Part shown: positions 44,105 to 55,006 of the stretch, one piece after another
Position numbering within the stretch: position 1 is the first letter of the stretch
How the letters are laid out: every line of letters starts with the position of its first letter
The notes under the pieces: generated by a model
What the model saw: the letters and a program-made list of their open reading frames with translations, nothing else
The model's database searches: none
Told to the model about the DNA's origin: nothing
Position numbers and translations under genes: made by a program
Source of the DNA: VAZQ01 sp035263865
GTDB taxonomy: Bacteria; Pseudomonadota; Alphaproteobacteria; Rhizobiales; Xanthobacteraceae
NCBI GenBank assembly: GCA_035263865.1
Contig: DATFQX010000509.1
Coordinates: 1 to 64,000 of the forward strand
Direction of reading: 5' to 3'
Length of the DNA stretch: 64,000 nucleotides

Positions 44105-46279
44105 TCAAAGAAAGCTCTGCGGATCGACATCCACCTCGAGCCTGATAGCGCCTTTGCGCTTGGGCGCGGCGGCAACCCATCGGCGCAAATAAGCTGAAAG
44201 ATCGAATGCGCGCGGGGCTTTCACCAGCAGCCGGAATCGATGGCGGCCGCGCACGATGGCGAGCGGCGCTTCTGCCGGTCCGAGCACGCGTACCCCGTCG
44301 TCGCTCGGGGCGGCGGCGGCGAGGCGGCGCGCGAAATATTCCGCTGCGCTGCGTTCCCCCGCCGAGACGAGCAGGCTCGCAAGTCGCGCGAACGGCGGGT
44401 ACTTCGTCTTCTCACGTAGTTCGATCTCGCTCGAGTAGAACGCGGCGCGGTCGCCCGCCACCAGTGCGCGCAACACGGGATGCTCCGGCTGATGCGTCTG
44501 CAGATACCCGACACCGCGACCCTGCTCGCGCCCGGCACGGCCGATGACCTGGTGCAGCAATTGGAATGTGCGTTCGGCAGCGCGCGGGTCCCCGTTTGCC
44601 AGCCCGAGATCGGCGTCGATCACGCCGGCCAGCTTGAGCTTGGGGAAATGGTGGCCCTTCGCAACAAGCTGGGTCCCGATGACAATGTCGAACTGTCCCT
44701 GCGCGACTGCGTCGAGCTCCTCGCGCAGGCGCTCGACCGATTCGACGAGATCGCTCGACAGCACCAGGATGCGGCTTTGCGGAAACAATTCGGCCGCTTC
44801 CTGCTCCAGCCGCTCGACGCCGGGGCCGACCGCAACGAAGCGGTCGGCGGCCTGGCAGTTCGGGCACTGCGGCGGAGGCGGCATCGAGAAACCGCAGTGA
44901 TGGCACACCAGCCGGCGCCTGAAACGATGATCGACCAGCCACGCGTCGCAATTGGGGCAGGCGAGCCGAAAGCCGCAGCTGCGGCAGAGCGTCAGCGGCG
45001 CATAACCGCGGCGATTGAGGAACAACAGCGCTTGTTCGCCGCTTTCGAGCGCATGGCTCACGACTTGCGCCAAACGCGGCGCGATGAAGCGGCCGCGCGG
45101 CGGGCCTTCCGTACGCAGGTCAATCGCCTCGATCGTCGGAAGATCACCGCTGCCGAAACGCTGCGGCAAATGCACGCGCCTGTAGCGGCCGCGTCGGGCA
45201 TTCACCTCGGTCTCGACGGAAGGTGTCGCCGACACGAGCACGATCGGGATGTCGGCTGCCCGCGCGCGCACGACCGCCATGTCGCGCGCGTGGTAGCGCG
45301 CGCCGTCCTCTTGCTTGTAAGCGGGATCATGTTCCTCGTCGACCACGATCAGCCCCAGATCGGCATAGGGCAGAAACAGCGCCGAGCGCGCGCCGACGAT
45401 CACGCTGACGCTTCCCGTCGCCACCGCATTCCATGTGCGCGCGCGCAAACGCTGCGAGAGTTGCGAATGCCACTCCGCCGGCCGCACGCCGAAGCGTTCG
45501 GCGAAGCAGTCGAGAAACTGCGTGGTCAAAGCGATCTCAGGGACGAGCACCAGCGCTTGCTTTCCGCGACGGATAATCTCAGCGACAGCCTCGAAATAGA
45601 CTCGCGTCTTGCCCGCCCCGGTGACGCCGTCGAGCAGCGTGACGTGATAACCGCCGCGCGCCACGGCCTCGCACAGCGCATGCGCCGCCTCGCCCTGTGC
45701 CGGCGTGAAATCGGGCAGCGAAAAATCGGGGTCGGGCGCACGCGCGACGGGCTCGGGCGGGAGCACCAGACTCTGCAGCGTACCCTCGTCGACGAGCCCA
45801 TCGATGACCCCCACAGACACTCCTGCTTCCTCGGCAACATCGCGCTTGCCGTGCGCAAGGCCATCGGCAAGCAGGGCGAGCAGGCGCTCGCGCGCCGCCG
45901 TCATCCGTTTCGGCGCGCCGCCGGCAAGGCGTACACCGATGCGCTGGCGCGCCGGACCGAGATGCTCGCCCATGCGCAGCGCCATGCGCAGCACGGTGCC
46001 GCGGGGGCTCAGCGTATAAGTCGATACCCAGTCGATAAAGTTGCGCAGTTCCGGCTTGAGCGGCGGGATGTCGAGCTTGCCCTCGATGTCCCGCATGCGG
46101 TTGTCGAGCCGGGGATTGGGTTTCGGATTATCGACCCAGGTCACCCCCGTCGCCATGCGCGCACCCAGCGGAACGGTCACCAGGTCCCCGGGCGCGAGCT
46201 CAAGCCCTTCCGGCACCCGGTAGGAGTAGGCCTGATCGAGGGCGACGGGAACGAGGACATCGACGACGCGTTTGGCCAT
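44105..46279 (-). CDS. priA: Primosomal protein N' (replication restart helicase)
   Basis: A 724-residue 3'-5' DNA helicase that restarts collapsed forks. The N-terminal 3'-DNA-binding domain (about 1-100) starts VVDVLVPVALDQAYSYRVP. The helicase part has Walker A GVTGAGKTRV, DEEH box VVDEEHDPAYKQ and SATPSVET. A zinc-binding insert has the four CxxC pairs LCRSCGF, CPNCDAW, CHHCGFS and CPNCQAA. GRAGREQG is the last helicase motif. The frame is open to 46384, but MAKRVVDV at 46279 fits the family. It is divergent from xerC. Confidence 0.96.
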   Translation of the reverse strand: MAKRVVDVLVPVALDQAYSYRVPEGLELAPGDLVTVPLGARMATGVTWVDNPKPNPRLDNRMRDIEGKLDIPPLKPELRNFIDWVSTYTLSPRGTVLRMALRMGEHLGPARQRIGVRLAGGAPKRMTAARERLLALLADGLAHGKRDVAEEAGVSVGVIDGLVDEGTLQSLVLPPEPVARAPDPDFSLPDFTPAQGEAAHALCEAVARGGYHVTLLDGVTGAGKTRVYFEAVAEIIRRGKQALVLVPEIALTTQFLDCFAERFGVRPAEWHSQLSQRLRARTWNAVATGSVSVIVGARSALFLPYADLGLIVVDEEHDPAYKQEDGARYHARDMAVVRARAADIPIVLVSATPSVETEVNARRGRYRRVHLPQRFGSGDLPTIEAIDLRTEGPPRGRFIAPRLAQVVSHALESGEQALLFLNRRGYAPLTLCRSCGFRLACPNCDAWLVDHRFRRRLVCHHCGFSMPPPPQCPNCQAADRFVAVGPGVERLEQEAAELFPQSRILVLSSDLVESVERLREELDAVAQGQFDIVIGTQLVAKGHHFPKLKLAGVIDADLGLANGDPRAAERTFQLLHQVIGRAGREQGRGVGYLQTHQPEHPVLRALVAGDRAAFYSSEIELREKTKYPPFARLASLLVSAGERSAAEYFARRLAAAAPSDDGVRVLGPAEAPLAIVRGRHRFRLLVKAPRAFDLSAYLRRWVAAAPKRKGAIRLEVDVDPQSFL

Positions 46280-46331
46280 GGGTGTCGGCCGCCTCGGAGC
46301 GCTTAACCAACGGGGAAGGAAGGGGCGATAT

Positions 46332-47303
46332 ATGAGCCCCATGTCAAGCGAACGACCCGCCCCAGATGTCGCATTTGCCGCCAACGAGGTCGCCCGCGAA
46401 TTCGCAGGCTGGCTCGGACATCTGGCCCCGGAACGGCGATTGTCGCCAAAAACAGTCGAGGCTTATGAGCGCGATGTTCGCCAGTTCCTCATCTTCCTCA
46501 GCGGTCATCTCGGCAAGCGGGTGACGCTACCGGCGCTCTCGCGCCTCAAGCCGCTCGACGTGCGCGCGTTCATGGCGGCACGACGAAACGACGGTGTCAG
46601 CAGCCGCTCGTTGATGCGTATGCTCGCGGGCGCGCGCTCGTTCGCCCGCTTTCTCGAACGCAACGGCAAAGGCAAGATCGGCGCCCTATCTGCGGTACGA
46701 TCGCCGAAATTGACGAGGACGCTGCCCAAGCCGCTCGCGATCGTAGCCGCCAAGCGCATCACCGACACCGGCTTGCGCGCCGGCGAGGAGCGCGAGCCCT
46801 GGATTCTCGCGCGCGACGCCGCGGTGCTGGCCTTGCTCTACGGCTCGGGCCTGCGGATCGGCGAGGCGCTCGCTCTCAAGCGCAGCGACATCCCCGCTCC
46901 CGAATGCGGCGATGTCATCACGGTCATCGGCAAGGGCAACAAGCCGCGCATGGTGCCGGTGCTAGCACAGGTCGCAAGCCTTGCCGCCGAATACATCGCG
47001 CTCTGCCCCTACGAGCTTCCTGCGCAAGGTCCGTTATTTGTCGGTGCCAGAGGCGGGCCGCTATCGCCGCGCGTTGTCCAGCTTGCGATGGCACGGTTGC
47101 GCGGTGCGCTCGGCCTGCCGGAAACCGCGACCCCGCATGCGCTGCGTCACTCATTCGCCACGCATCTGTTGGCTCGCGGAGGCGACCTGCGCGCCATCCA
47201 AGAGCTGCTTGGGCACGCCTCCTTATCGACGACGCAAATTTACACCGCGGTCGATACCGAGCGGCTGATGGAAGTCTATCGCAACGCGCATCCGCGCGCG
47301 TGA
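46332..47303 (+). CDS. xerC: Tyrosine recombinase XerC
   Basis: A 323-residue recombinase that resolves chromosome dimers at dif with XerD. The SAM-like core-binding domain covers about 18-115. The catalytic set is Arg175 (SGLRIGEA), Lys201 (IGKGNK), His269 and Arg272 (PHALRH), His295 (LGHASL) and the nucleophile Tyr304 (TTQIYT). ATG 46332 stands about 7 nt behind AGGGGC; the frame upstream to 46272 overlaps priA. The pair priA/xerC shares a 52-nt divergent region. Confidence 0.94.
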   Translation: MSPMSSERPAPDVAFAANEVAREFAGWLGHLAPERRLSPKTVEAYERDVRQFLIFLSGHLGKRVTLPALSRLKPLDVRAFMAARRNDGVSSRSLMRMLAGARSFARFLERNGKGKIGALSAVRSPKLTRTLPKPLAIVAAKRITDTGLRAGEEREPWILARDAAVLALLYGSGLRIGEALALKRSDIPAPECGDVITVIGKGNKPRMVPVLAQVASLAAEYIALCPYELPAQGPLFVGARGGPLSPRVVQLAMARLRGALGLPETATPHALRHSFATHLLARGGDLRAIQELLGHASLSTTQIYTAVDTERLMEVYRNAHPRA

Positions 47304-47377
47304 CAAGCGCGCGATCGGGGGTTGCGAAACGCGGCTGATTGGATAAATCGTGCGCCCGACGAGGGACGGAGGGTGAC

Positions 47378-48019
47378 ATGAGCCATGGCGTGCACGCGGT
47401 CCAGCACGAAGTCGAGCATCACATCGAACATGAAGAACATGGCAGCGGCCGCGGAAAGTCTACTGGGGAAAGGGGAAACAAGAAGATCGCGCTGCTGATC
47501 TCGATCATGGCGCTCTTGCTCGCGCTCGCCGAAATGTTCGGCAAGAGCGCGCAGACAGAAGGCATTTCGCTCAACATCAAGGCGTCCGATAGCTGGAATT
47601 TTTTTCAGGCCAAAACCATCCGCCAGACCACGCTTCGCACCGCTGCCCAGGCGTTGGCGCTCGAAGCCAATACTGTGCCCGATGAAGCGAGGAAAGCCGC
47701 GCTCCTCAAGCAGGCGGACGACTGGATGAAGACCGTGGCGCGCTACGAGTCCGATCCGGTGGAAAAGGACGGCCGCAAGGAGTTGCGGGCGCAAGCCGAA
47801 GCATACGAGCATCAACGCGACACCTATTTGGCGCGCTATCATCATTACGAGTTCGCCTCGGCGGCCTATCAGATTGGTATCGTGCTAGCGTCGGCGGCCA
47901 TCATCACGGGGATGATGGCGCTGGTCTATGTGGCCATAGGGCTCGGCGTAATCGGGTTGGCTTTCATGGCACTCGGATTTTTCAATCCGCACTATCTGCA
48001 CTCGCTGCACTTAATTTAG
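47378..48019 (+). CDS. DUF4337 family membrane protein
   Basis: A 213-residue protein. The first 20 residues hold seven His and several Glu (SHGVHAVQHEVEHHIEHEEH), one transmembrane helix follows at about 35-50 (IALLISIMALLLALAEM), a coiled helical region with WNFFQAKTIRQTTLR covers about 60-150, and two more helices lie at about 155-205. This is the layout of DUF4337. No function is known. GGAGGG lies about 5 nt before the ATG. It stands alone behind xerC. Confidence 0.8.
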   Translation: MSHGVHAVQHEVEHHIEHEEHGSGRGKSTGERGNKKIALLISIMALLLALAEMFGKSAQTEGISLNIKASDSWNFFQAKTIRQTTLRTAAQALALEANTVPDEARKAALLKQADDWMKTVARYESDPVEKDGRKELRAQAEAYEHQRDTYLARYHHYEFASAAYQIGIVLASAAIITGMMALVYVAIGLGVIGLAFMALGFFNPHYLHSLHLI

Positions 48020-48103
48020 CGCCGGATCATCCCCCAGCGGGCGTACGTAGCGCGCATTTGGGCCGTTGTCATCGCGAAGGCCTGTCGCGCTGACCCGTCC
48101 ACC

Positions 48104-48194
48104 GTCATTGCCGGGCTTGACCCGGCAATCCATCCATCTTCGTAAAGAACTTCTTGCGAGGAGGATGGATGCGCGGGTCAAGCCCGCGCATGAC
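48104..48194. repeat. Palindromic intergenic repeat of the Bradyrhizobium/Rhodopseudomonas type
   Basis: The left half has GTCATTGCCGGGCTTGACCC and the right half the mirror GGGTCAAGCCCGCGCATGAC, with CAATCCATCCATC and GATGGATGCG between. Each half can also form its own hairpin (GCCGGG with CCCGGC; GCGCGGG with CCCGCGC). Such elements are scattered in many copies in genomes of this group. Here it separates the DUF4337 gene from the convergent lpd gene and may act as a terminator. Confidence 0.75.
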
Positions 48195-48219
48195 GAATAG
48201 CGATAAACTGGCTTCGATC

Positions 48220-49620
48220 TCACATGTGAATGGCGCGCTTGTCGACTGCGAGTGCCGCCTCCTTCACCGCCTCCGTGAATGTGGGATGCGGGTGGCAGGT
48301 ACGGGCGATATCCTCGGCTGCAGCGCCGAATTCCATGGCGACGGCGGCCGCGGCGATCATGTTGCCGGCGTCCGCGCCGACGATGTGCACACCGAGCACG
48401 CGGTCGGTCTTGGCATCGGCGAGGATTTTCACAAAACCTTCGGTCTGCAGGTTCGCCTTGGCGCGGCCGTTCGCCGTGAAGGGAAATTTGCCGACCTTGT
48501 AAGCGATGCCGGCCTCTTTGAGCTCCTCCTCGCTTTTTCCGACCGACGCGATCTCCGGATACGTGTAGACGACATTCGGGATCACATCGTAGTTCACGTG
48601 GCCAGCCTCTCCGGCAAGGATTTCCGCCACCGCCACGCCCTCGTCCATCGCCTTGTGCGCGAGCATCGGGCCGGTGATGACGTCACCGATGGCGTAGATA
48701 CCGGGCACGTTGGTGGTGAAGCGCGCATCGACGATGACGCGGCGCTTGTTGTCCATCTTCACCCCGGCGGTTTCGACCCCCAGCCCCTCGGTGAACGGCA
48801 CCCGGCCGACCGACACCAGCACCACGTCGACCTCGATCGATTCTGCCGTGCCGCCGTTAGCCGGCTCGACTTTTATCTTGAGCATCTTTCCCGCCGGCTC
48901 GATGGCGGTAACCTTGGACGAGAGCTTGAACGTCATGCCCTGTCTTTCGAACAAGCGCTGCACCTGCCGGCACATATCGTTGTCCATTCCGGGCAATATG
49001 CGGTCGAGCAATTCGACCACGATGACCTTGGAGCCGAGGCGCCGCCACACCGAGCCGAGTTCGAGCCCGATGACCCCAGCGCCGATCACGAGCATGCGCT
49101 CCGGCACCTGCTTGAGGACCAGCGCTCCGGTCGAAGACACGATGCGCCTCTCGTCGATGTCGATGCCGGGCAGGCGCGCCACGTCCGAGCCCGTGGCAAT
49201 GACAATCGTCTTGCCCTCGATGGTCTCGTTCTTGCCGTCGGCGGCTTTGATCTCCACCTTGCCCGGTGCGGCGATGCACCCGATGCCCTGAAATATGTCG
49301 ATATTGTTCTTCTTGAACAGGAAAGCGACGCCTTTGACGTTGCCGTCGACGCCCGCATCCTTGAATTTCATCATGGCGGGAAGGTCGAGCTTCGGCTGGT
49401 CGACCTTGATGCCCATCTTGTCGAGCATGTGGCCGGCCTCTTCATAGAGTTCGGAGGCATGCAGCAGTGCCTTCGAAGGAATGCAGCCGATGTTGAGACA
49501 GGTACCCCCAAAGGTCTTGTCCTTCTCGACGACCGCAACCTTCATGCCGAGCTGCGCTGCGCGGATGGCGCAGACATATCCCCCCGGCCCGGAGCCGATG
49601 ACGACGAGGTCATAGGGCAT
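48220..49620 (-). CDS. lpdA: Dihydrolipoyl dehydrogenase (E3)
   Basis: A 466-residue flavoprotein that reoxidises lipoyl groups of the 2-oxoacid dehydrogenases with NAD. FAD motif VIGSGPGGYVCAI, redox disulfide GGTCLNIGCIPSK, NAD motif VIGAGVIGLELG and the C-terminal catalytic TCHPHPTFTEAVKEA are all present. It is 46 nt behind sucB, so it most likely serves the 2-oxoglutarate dehydrogenase complex. Confidence 0.97.
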   Translation of the reverse strand: MPYDLVVIGSGPGGYVCAIRAAQLGMKVAVVEKDKTFGGTCLNIGCIPSKALLHASELYEEAGHMLDKMGIKVDQPKLDLPAMMKFKDAGVDGNVKGVAFLFKKNNIDIFQGIGCIAAPGKVEIKAADGKNETIEGKTIVIATGSDVARLPGIDIDERRIVSSTGALVLKQVPERMLVIGAGVIGLELGSVWRRLGSKVIVVELLDRILPGMDNDMCRQVQRLFERQGMTFKLSSKVTAIEPAGKMLKIKVEPANGGTAESIEVDVVLVSVGRVPFTEGLGVETAGVKMDNKRRVIVDARFTTNVPGIYAIGDVITGPMLAHKAMDEGVAVAEILAGEAGHVNYDVIPNVVYTYPEIASVGKSEEELKEAGIAYKVGKFPFTANGRAKANLQTEGFVKILADAKTDRVLGVHIVGADAGNMIAAAAVAMEFGAAAEDIARTCHPHPTFTEAVKEAALAVDKRAIHM

Positions 49621-49666
49621 GATACGTCACATCTTTCTTTGTCCGCGCCCGCGCCGAAGCTTCCAC

Positions 49667-50926
<1,260 letters not shown>

Positions 50927-50982
50927 CTTTCATGTGGCGCGCTCCGGGCGAACGGGGCGAGCGGCCGCAAGCAAACCTGCTG

Positions 50983-53940
50983 CTAGCCCAGTGCTTCGTC
51001 GAGGAGAGCCTTAAGCTGTTGGAGGTGCCGTGACATTTGGCCGGTGGCTGTTGCCGCCGAGGCGGCGCGGCCGGCATAAATCGCCTGTTTTTGGTTGGCG
51101 CGAATCTGCGTGAGGACCCATTCCAAGTACGGCCCCATGAACAAGTATGCGCCCATGTTGCGCGGCTCCTCCTGGCACCACATGAACTGCGCTCCCCTGA
51201 AGCGGCCGAGCTCCTGCACCAGCGCTTTCAGCGGAACCGGATAGAGCTGCTCGACGCGCAGCAGATATATGTCGTCGATCCCGCGCTTCTCCCGCTCCTC
51301 GTAAAGGTCGTAATAAACTTTGCCCGAACACATCACCACCCGTCGGATCTTGTCGTCAGCGACAAGCTTGATCTTCTCGTCGGGAAGCATTTGGGCGTCG
51401 TCCCAAAGCAGGCGATGAAAGGTCGTATCGGGCCCCATCTCGGGGAGCCGCGATACCGCCCGCCGGTGGCGCAACAGAGATTTCGGAGTCATCAGGATGA
51501 GCGGTTTGCGGATGTCGCGTTTGAGCTGGCGGCGCAGGATGTGGAAGTAATTGGCCGGCGTGGTGCAGTTTGCCACCTGCATGTTGTCCTCGGCACTCAT
51601 CTGCAGGAAGCGCTCGAGCCTTGCCGAGGAATGTTCGGGCCCCTGCCCCTCGTAGCCGTGCGGCAACAGGCACACGAGCCCGGACATGCGCAGCCATTTG
51701 CGCTCGCCCGAGGAGACGAACTGGTCGAAGACGACTTGCGCGCCATTTGCAAAATCGCCGAACTGCGCCTCCCACAGCGTGAGGGCGTTGGGTTCGGCAA
51801 GCGAATATCCGTATTCGAAGCCGACCACCGCCTCCTCGGAGAGCATGGAGTTGATGACCTCGAAGCGGGTCTGCCGCTCGCCGAGATTGTTGAACGGGAT
51901 GTAACGGTCTTCGTTCTCCTGATCGATCAGCACCGAATGGCGCTGTGAGAAGGTGCCCCGTTCGGTATCCTGGCCGGAAATTCGCACCGGATGGCCGTCG
52001 AGCAAGAGTGAGCAGAATGCGAGCGCCTCGGCGGTCGCCCAGTCGATGCCCTCACCCGTTTCAATGGATTTGCGGCGATTTTCTAGGAAGCGCTGGATGG
52101 TCCGGTGCACGTGGAAACCTTGCGGCAGTTCTGTAATCTTCTGCCCGATCTGCCTTAGCGTCGCGAGCGGCGCACCGGTGTGGCCGCGGCGCGGATCATC
52201 CGCGTCGCGTGCCGCCTTGATGTCGGCCCAACGTCTGTCGAGCCAGTCGGCGCTATTCGGCTTGTAGCCTTGGCTGGCCTCGAGCTCGGTATCGAGCCTG
52301 GCGCGCCAATCGAGGCGCATCTTTTCGACCTCGCCCTCGGTGACGACACTTTCTGCAATGAGCTTTTTGGCATAGATGTCGGCAATGGGAGGGTGCTTGC
52401 GGATGGCCTTGTACATCAACGGCTGAGTGAATGACGGATCGTCGCCTTCGTTGTGTCCGAACCGCCGATAGCAGAACATGTCGATGACGACGGGGCACTG
52501 GAATTTCTGCCGAAATTCCGTTGCGACTTTGGCTGCAAACACCACCGCTTCCGGATCATCGCCGTTCACGTGGAAGATCGGTGCCTCGACCATCTTTGCG
52601 ACATCGGACGGATATGGCGAGGAACGCGAATAACGGGGGTAGGTTGTAAACCCGATCTGATTGTTGACGATGAAGTGGACGGAGCCACCGGTGCGGTGCC
52701 CCCGCAGTCCCGACAGGCCGAAGCACTCCGCAACCACACCCTGTCCGGCGAAGGCGGCATCGCCGGAAATGAGCAGCGGCATCACCATGGTGCGGTCTTC
52801 CCGGGTCGCGCCGTGTTGATCCTGTTTGGCACGCGCCTTCCCGAGCACAACCGGATTGACGATTTCGAGATGCGAGGGATTTGCGGTGAGCGAGAGATGC
52901 ACGCGGTTACCGTCGAACTCGCGATCGGATGAGGCGCCCAGATGGTATTTGACGTCGCCGGACCCCTCGACTTCGTTGGGGGTGGAGGAGCCGCCCTTGA
53001 ACTCGTGGAAAATCGCGCGGTGCGGCTTACCCATCACCTGCGCTAGAACGTTGAGCCGGCCGCGGTGCGCCGTGCCGATGACAATCTCTTTGACGCCGAG
53101 CGCCCCACCGCGCTTGATGATCTGTTCGAGCGCCGGAATCATCGACTCCGCACCGTCGAGACCAAAGCGCTTGGTGCCCGTGAATTTCAGATCACAGAAT
53201 TTCTCGAAACCTTCGGCCTCGATCAGCTTGTTGAGGATCGCGCGTTTGCCTTCGCGCGTGAACGTAATCTCCTTGTCCGGCCCCTCGATACGCGCCTGGA
53301 TCCAACCTTTCTGTACGGGATCGGAGATGTGCATGAACTCGACTCCGAGCGTCTGGCAATAGGTGCGGCGAAGGATCGCGAGGATTTCGCGCAGCGTGCC
53401 GAATTCCAGACCTAAGACCCGGTCGAGAAAAATCTTGCGATCATAGTCCGCTTCCGTGAAGCCATAAGAGCGCGGGTTGAGATCTTCCTCGTCGTGATGC
53501 GGCTCAAGGCCGAGCGGATCGAGATTGGCATAGAAATGCCCGCGCGCACGGTAGGCGCGGATCAGCATCAAGGCACGAATCGAATCGCGCGTTGTCTGCT
53601 GAACTTCGGCGGCGGAAAAGTCGACGCCGGCGGCCTGCGCTCGTACCTTGACCTTGTCGCCGAGCGAGCGCTCAAGCTCGCCCCAATCGCCATCCAGCGC
53701 GGACACGAGTTCGCTGCGCGCCTGCCGCGGCCAGTGAGGCAGCCGCCATGACGGCCCCTCGACGCTCGTCATCACGTCGGCGCGGGTGTCTTTCAGCCCC
53801 TCGAAGAACGCCCGCCATTCGGGGTCGACCGCCGTGGGATCGGTTTCGTAGCGGGCATACAGGTTCTCGATATAGTCGGCATTGCCGCCGTAGAGGAAAG
53901 ACGTGCGGGCGAAGGCAGCATTGGCGTCCTGACGAGACAT
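50983..53940 (-). CDS. sucA: 2-Oxoglutarate dehydrogenase E1
   Basis: A 985-residue ThDP enzyme that decarboxylates 2-oxoglutarate. The N-terminal E2-binding segment reads FLYGGNADYIENLYARYE. HRGRLNVLAQVMGKPHRAIF and the following GDVKYHLG are active-site motifs, and ISGDAAFAGQGVVAE holds the ThDP-binding Asp. The C-terminal transketolase-like part has HGYEGQGPEHSSAR. It is the first gene of sucA-sucB-lpdA; an AT-rich inverted repeat lies about 130 nt upstream. Confidence 0.98.
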   Translation of the reverse strand: MSRQDANAAFARTSFLYGGNADYIENLYARYETDPTAVDPEWRAFFEGLKDTRADVMTSVEGPSWRLPHWPRQARSELVSALDGDWGELERSLGDKVKVRAQAAGVDFSAAEVQQTTRDSIRALMLIRAYRARGHFYANLDPLGLEPHHDEEDLNPRSYGFTEADYDRKIFLDRVLGLEFGTLREILAILRRTYCQTLGVEFMHISDPVQKGWIQARIEGPDKEITFTREGKRAILNKLIEAEGFEKFCDLKFTGTKRFGLDGAESMIPALEQIIKRGGALGVKEIVIGTAHRGRLNVLAQVMGKPHRAIFHEFKGGSSTPNEVEGSGDVKYHLGASSDREFDGNRVHLSLTANPSHLEIVNPVVLGKARAKQDQHGATREDRTMVMPLLISGDAAFAGQGVVAECFGLSGLRGHRTGGSVHFIVNNQIGFTTYPRYSRSSPYPSDVAKMVEAPIFHVNGDDPEAVVFAAKVATEFRQKFQCPVVIDMFCYRRFGHNEGDDPSFTQPLMYKAIRKHPPIADIYAKKLIAESVVTEGEVEKMRLDWRARLDTELEASQGYKPNSADWLDRRWADIKAARDADDPRRGHTGAPLATLRQIGQKITELPQGFHVHRTIQRFLENRRKSIETGEGIDWATAEALAFCSLLLDGHPVRISGQDTERGTFSQRHSVLIDQENEDRYIPFNNLGERQTRFEVINSMLSEEAVVGFEYGYSLAEPNALTLWEAQFGDFANGAQVVFDQFVSSGERKWLRMSGLVCLLPHGYEGQGPEHSSARLERFLQMSAEDNMQVANCTTPANYFHILRRQLKRDIRKPLILMTPKSLLRHRRAVSRLPEMGPDTTFHRLLWDDAQMLPDEKIKLVADDKIRRVVMCSGKVYYDLYEEREKRGIDDIYLLRVEQLYPVPLKALVQELGRFRGAQFMWCQEEPRNMGAYLFMGPYLEWVLTQIRANQKQAIYAGRAASAATATGQMSRHLQQLKALLDEALG

Positions 53941-54069
53941 GCTCAGGTCCTGTGGCTTGGGGGCTTGTTGGCGGCTCGCAAAGCGCCGGGGGACCGATCT
54001 GGTCGCGAACCTACATTATCTATGCGACAGCTGCGTCGTAGCAATCGGCAATGGGTGAACTGCCGTTCA

Positions 54070-54092
54070 CATCTTTTGTCAGCCAAAAGATG
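54070..54092 (-). promoter_or_regulatory. Perfect inverted repeat upstream of sucA
   Basis: CATCTTTTG and CAAAAGATG form 9-bp arms around a 5-nt centre, 130 nt before the sucA ATG. The AT-rich arms stand out from the GC-rich surroundings. A dimeric repressor or activator site of sucAB, or a leader hairpin, is possible. Confidence 0.4.
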
Positions 54093-54115
54093 CGAAGTCC
54101 GCTCGGTCCCGTAAC

Positions 54116-54150
54116 GGAAAAAGGCCGCCTGCGGCTGCAAGCGGCCCTTG
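54116..54150 (-). terminator. Rho-independent terminator of the porin locus
   Basis: Read on the minus strand: AAGGGCCGC, a 12-nt loop, then GCGGCCTTTTT. The stem of about nine pairs followed by five T fits an intrinsic terminator, 25 nt behind the porin-remnant stop. Confidence 0.75.
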
Positions 54151-54174
54151 GATCAGAGCAGGTTTGAGGGGCGA

Positions 54175-54818
54175 TTAGTACCCTGCACCCCATTTGTAGT
54201 TCAGACCGACGCGCACGATGTTGTCGGTTGTGCTGCGAGTCTGCGTGGCGATCGTCCCCACTCCAAAGCCGCTGAATGTTTGCTCAGTCCGGCCGAGGTC
54301 CATATAGAGATATTCGAGTTTGGCGCTCCAGCCGCCGCCCGCGGTCCATCCAGCCCTCAAATCGCTGAAGGTGCCGACAGCGGAGACGCCGGCCACAGTG
54401 ATCGTCGCACTATTCTTGACGAGGCCATAGGCAGCGCCGCCTGTGCCGTAAAACAGGACGTTCGGCGTCGCCAGCACGCCCAGGCGGCCGCGTGTCGTTC
54501 CAAACCATTGGAGCTTGTCGTCGGTCGTAACCGATGTCAGAGGCAGGGCGCCGGTCAGTGTTGAGCCGCCCTTTTCCCCGGAGGCCTGAATGTCGGTTTC
54601 GAGACCCCACACCCATGCTCCGAACTGATAGTTGTAGCCGGTTTGGACGCCGCCGATGGCGCCATCGATGTTCTGGGAGTACGACACGGTCCCGACGCCG
54701 GTCAAAGTGGCGTCATACTTCGACTTGCCCCAGCTGTAGCCGACGTTGTCGCCCCAATACACACGGGAAGCGGAGCGGCGGGAGGAGGCGTGTAGGCCGG
54801 CCGCGCATAGATGTCCGC
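54175..54818 (-). pseudogene. Omp25/31-type outer-membrane porin remnant (no signal, frameshifted)
   Basis: From about 54760 down to the stop at 54175 the sequence encodes a heme-/opacity-type small beta-barrel: WGDNVGYSWGKS, GGVQTGYNYQFGAWVWGLET, WFGTTRGRLG, FYGTGGAAYG, GWTAGGG, KLEYLYMDLG and the last strand VGLNYKW ending in an aromatic (Tyr). The expected mature N-terminus (ADIYARPAYTPPPP) is present at 54818-54777 but in another frame, and a TAA stands seven codons before it without any start or signal peptide. So the 5' end has been lost and a frameshift separates the two parts. It interrupts the sucD-sucA order. A sequencing error could explain the frameshift but not the missing signal peptide. 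Confidence 0.75.
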
Positions 54819-55006
54819 GGCACGCTGGCGCTCGGATTAACGCCGCGTTCGTAGCTGGTGGTGAGACTAGCCCGGACGTTGGCAATAAGCTGTGACCTAT
54901 TCGCCACAGACGCAGGCAAAAGCGAGGCGCAGAGGCACCTGGGTAGGTTGTTCAGAGCACTTTTTTTGACGCAGACCGCGCTATGTCCGCATGGCGACTT
55001 AAAGTT

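Noticed and set aside
44480..46306. 608-codon plus-strand open frame opposite priA
   Set aside because: Shadow frame caused by codon bias; priA on the other strand has all helicase motifs.
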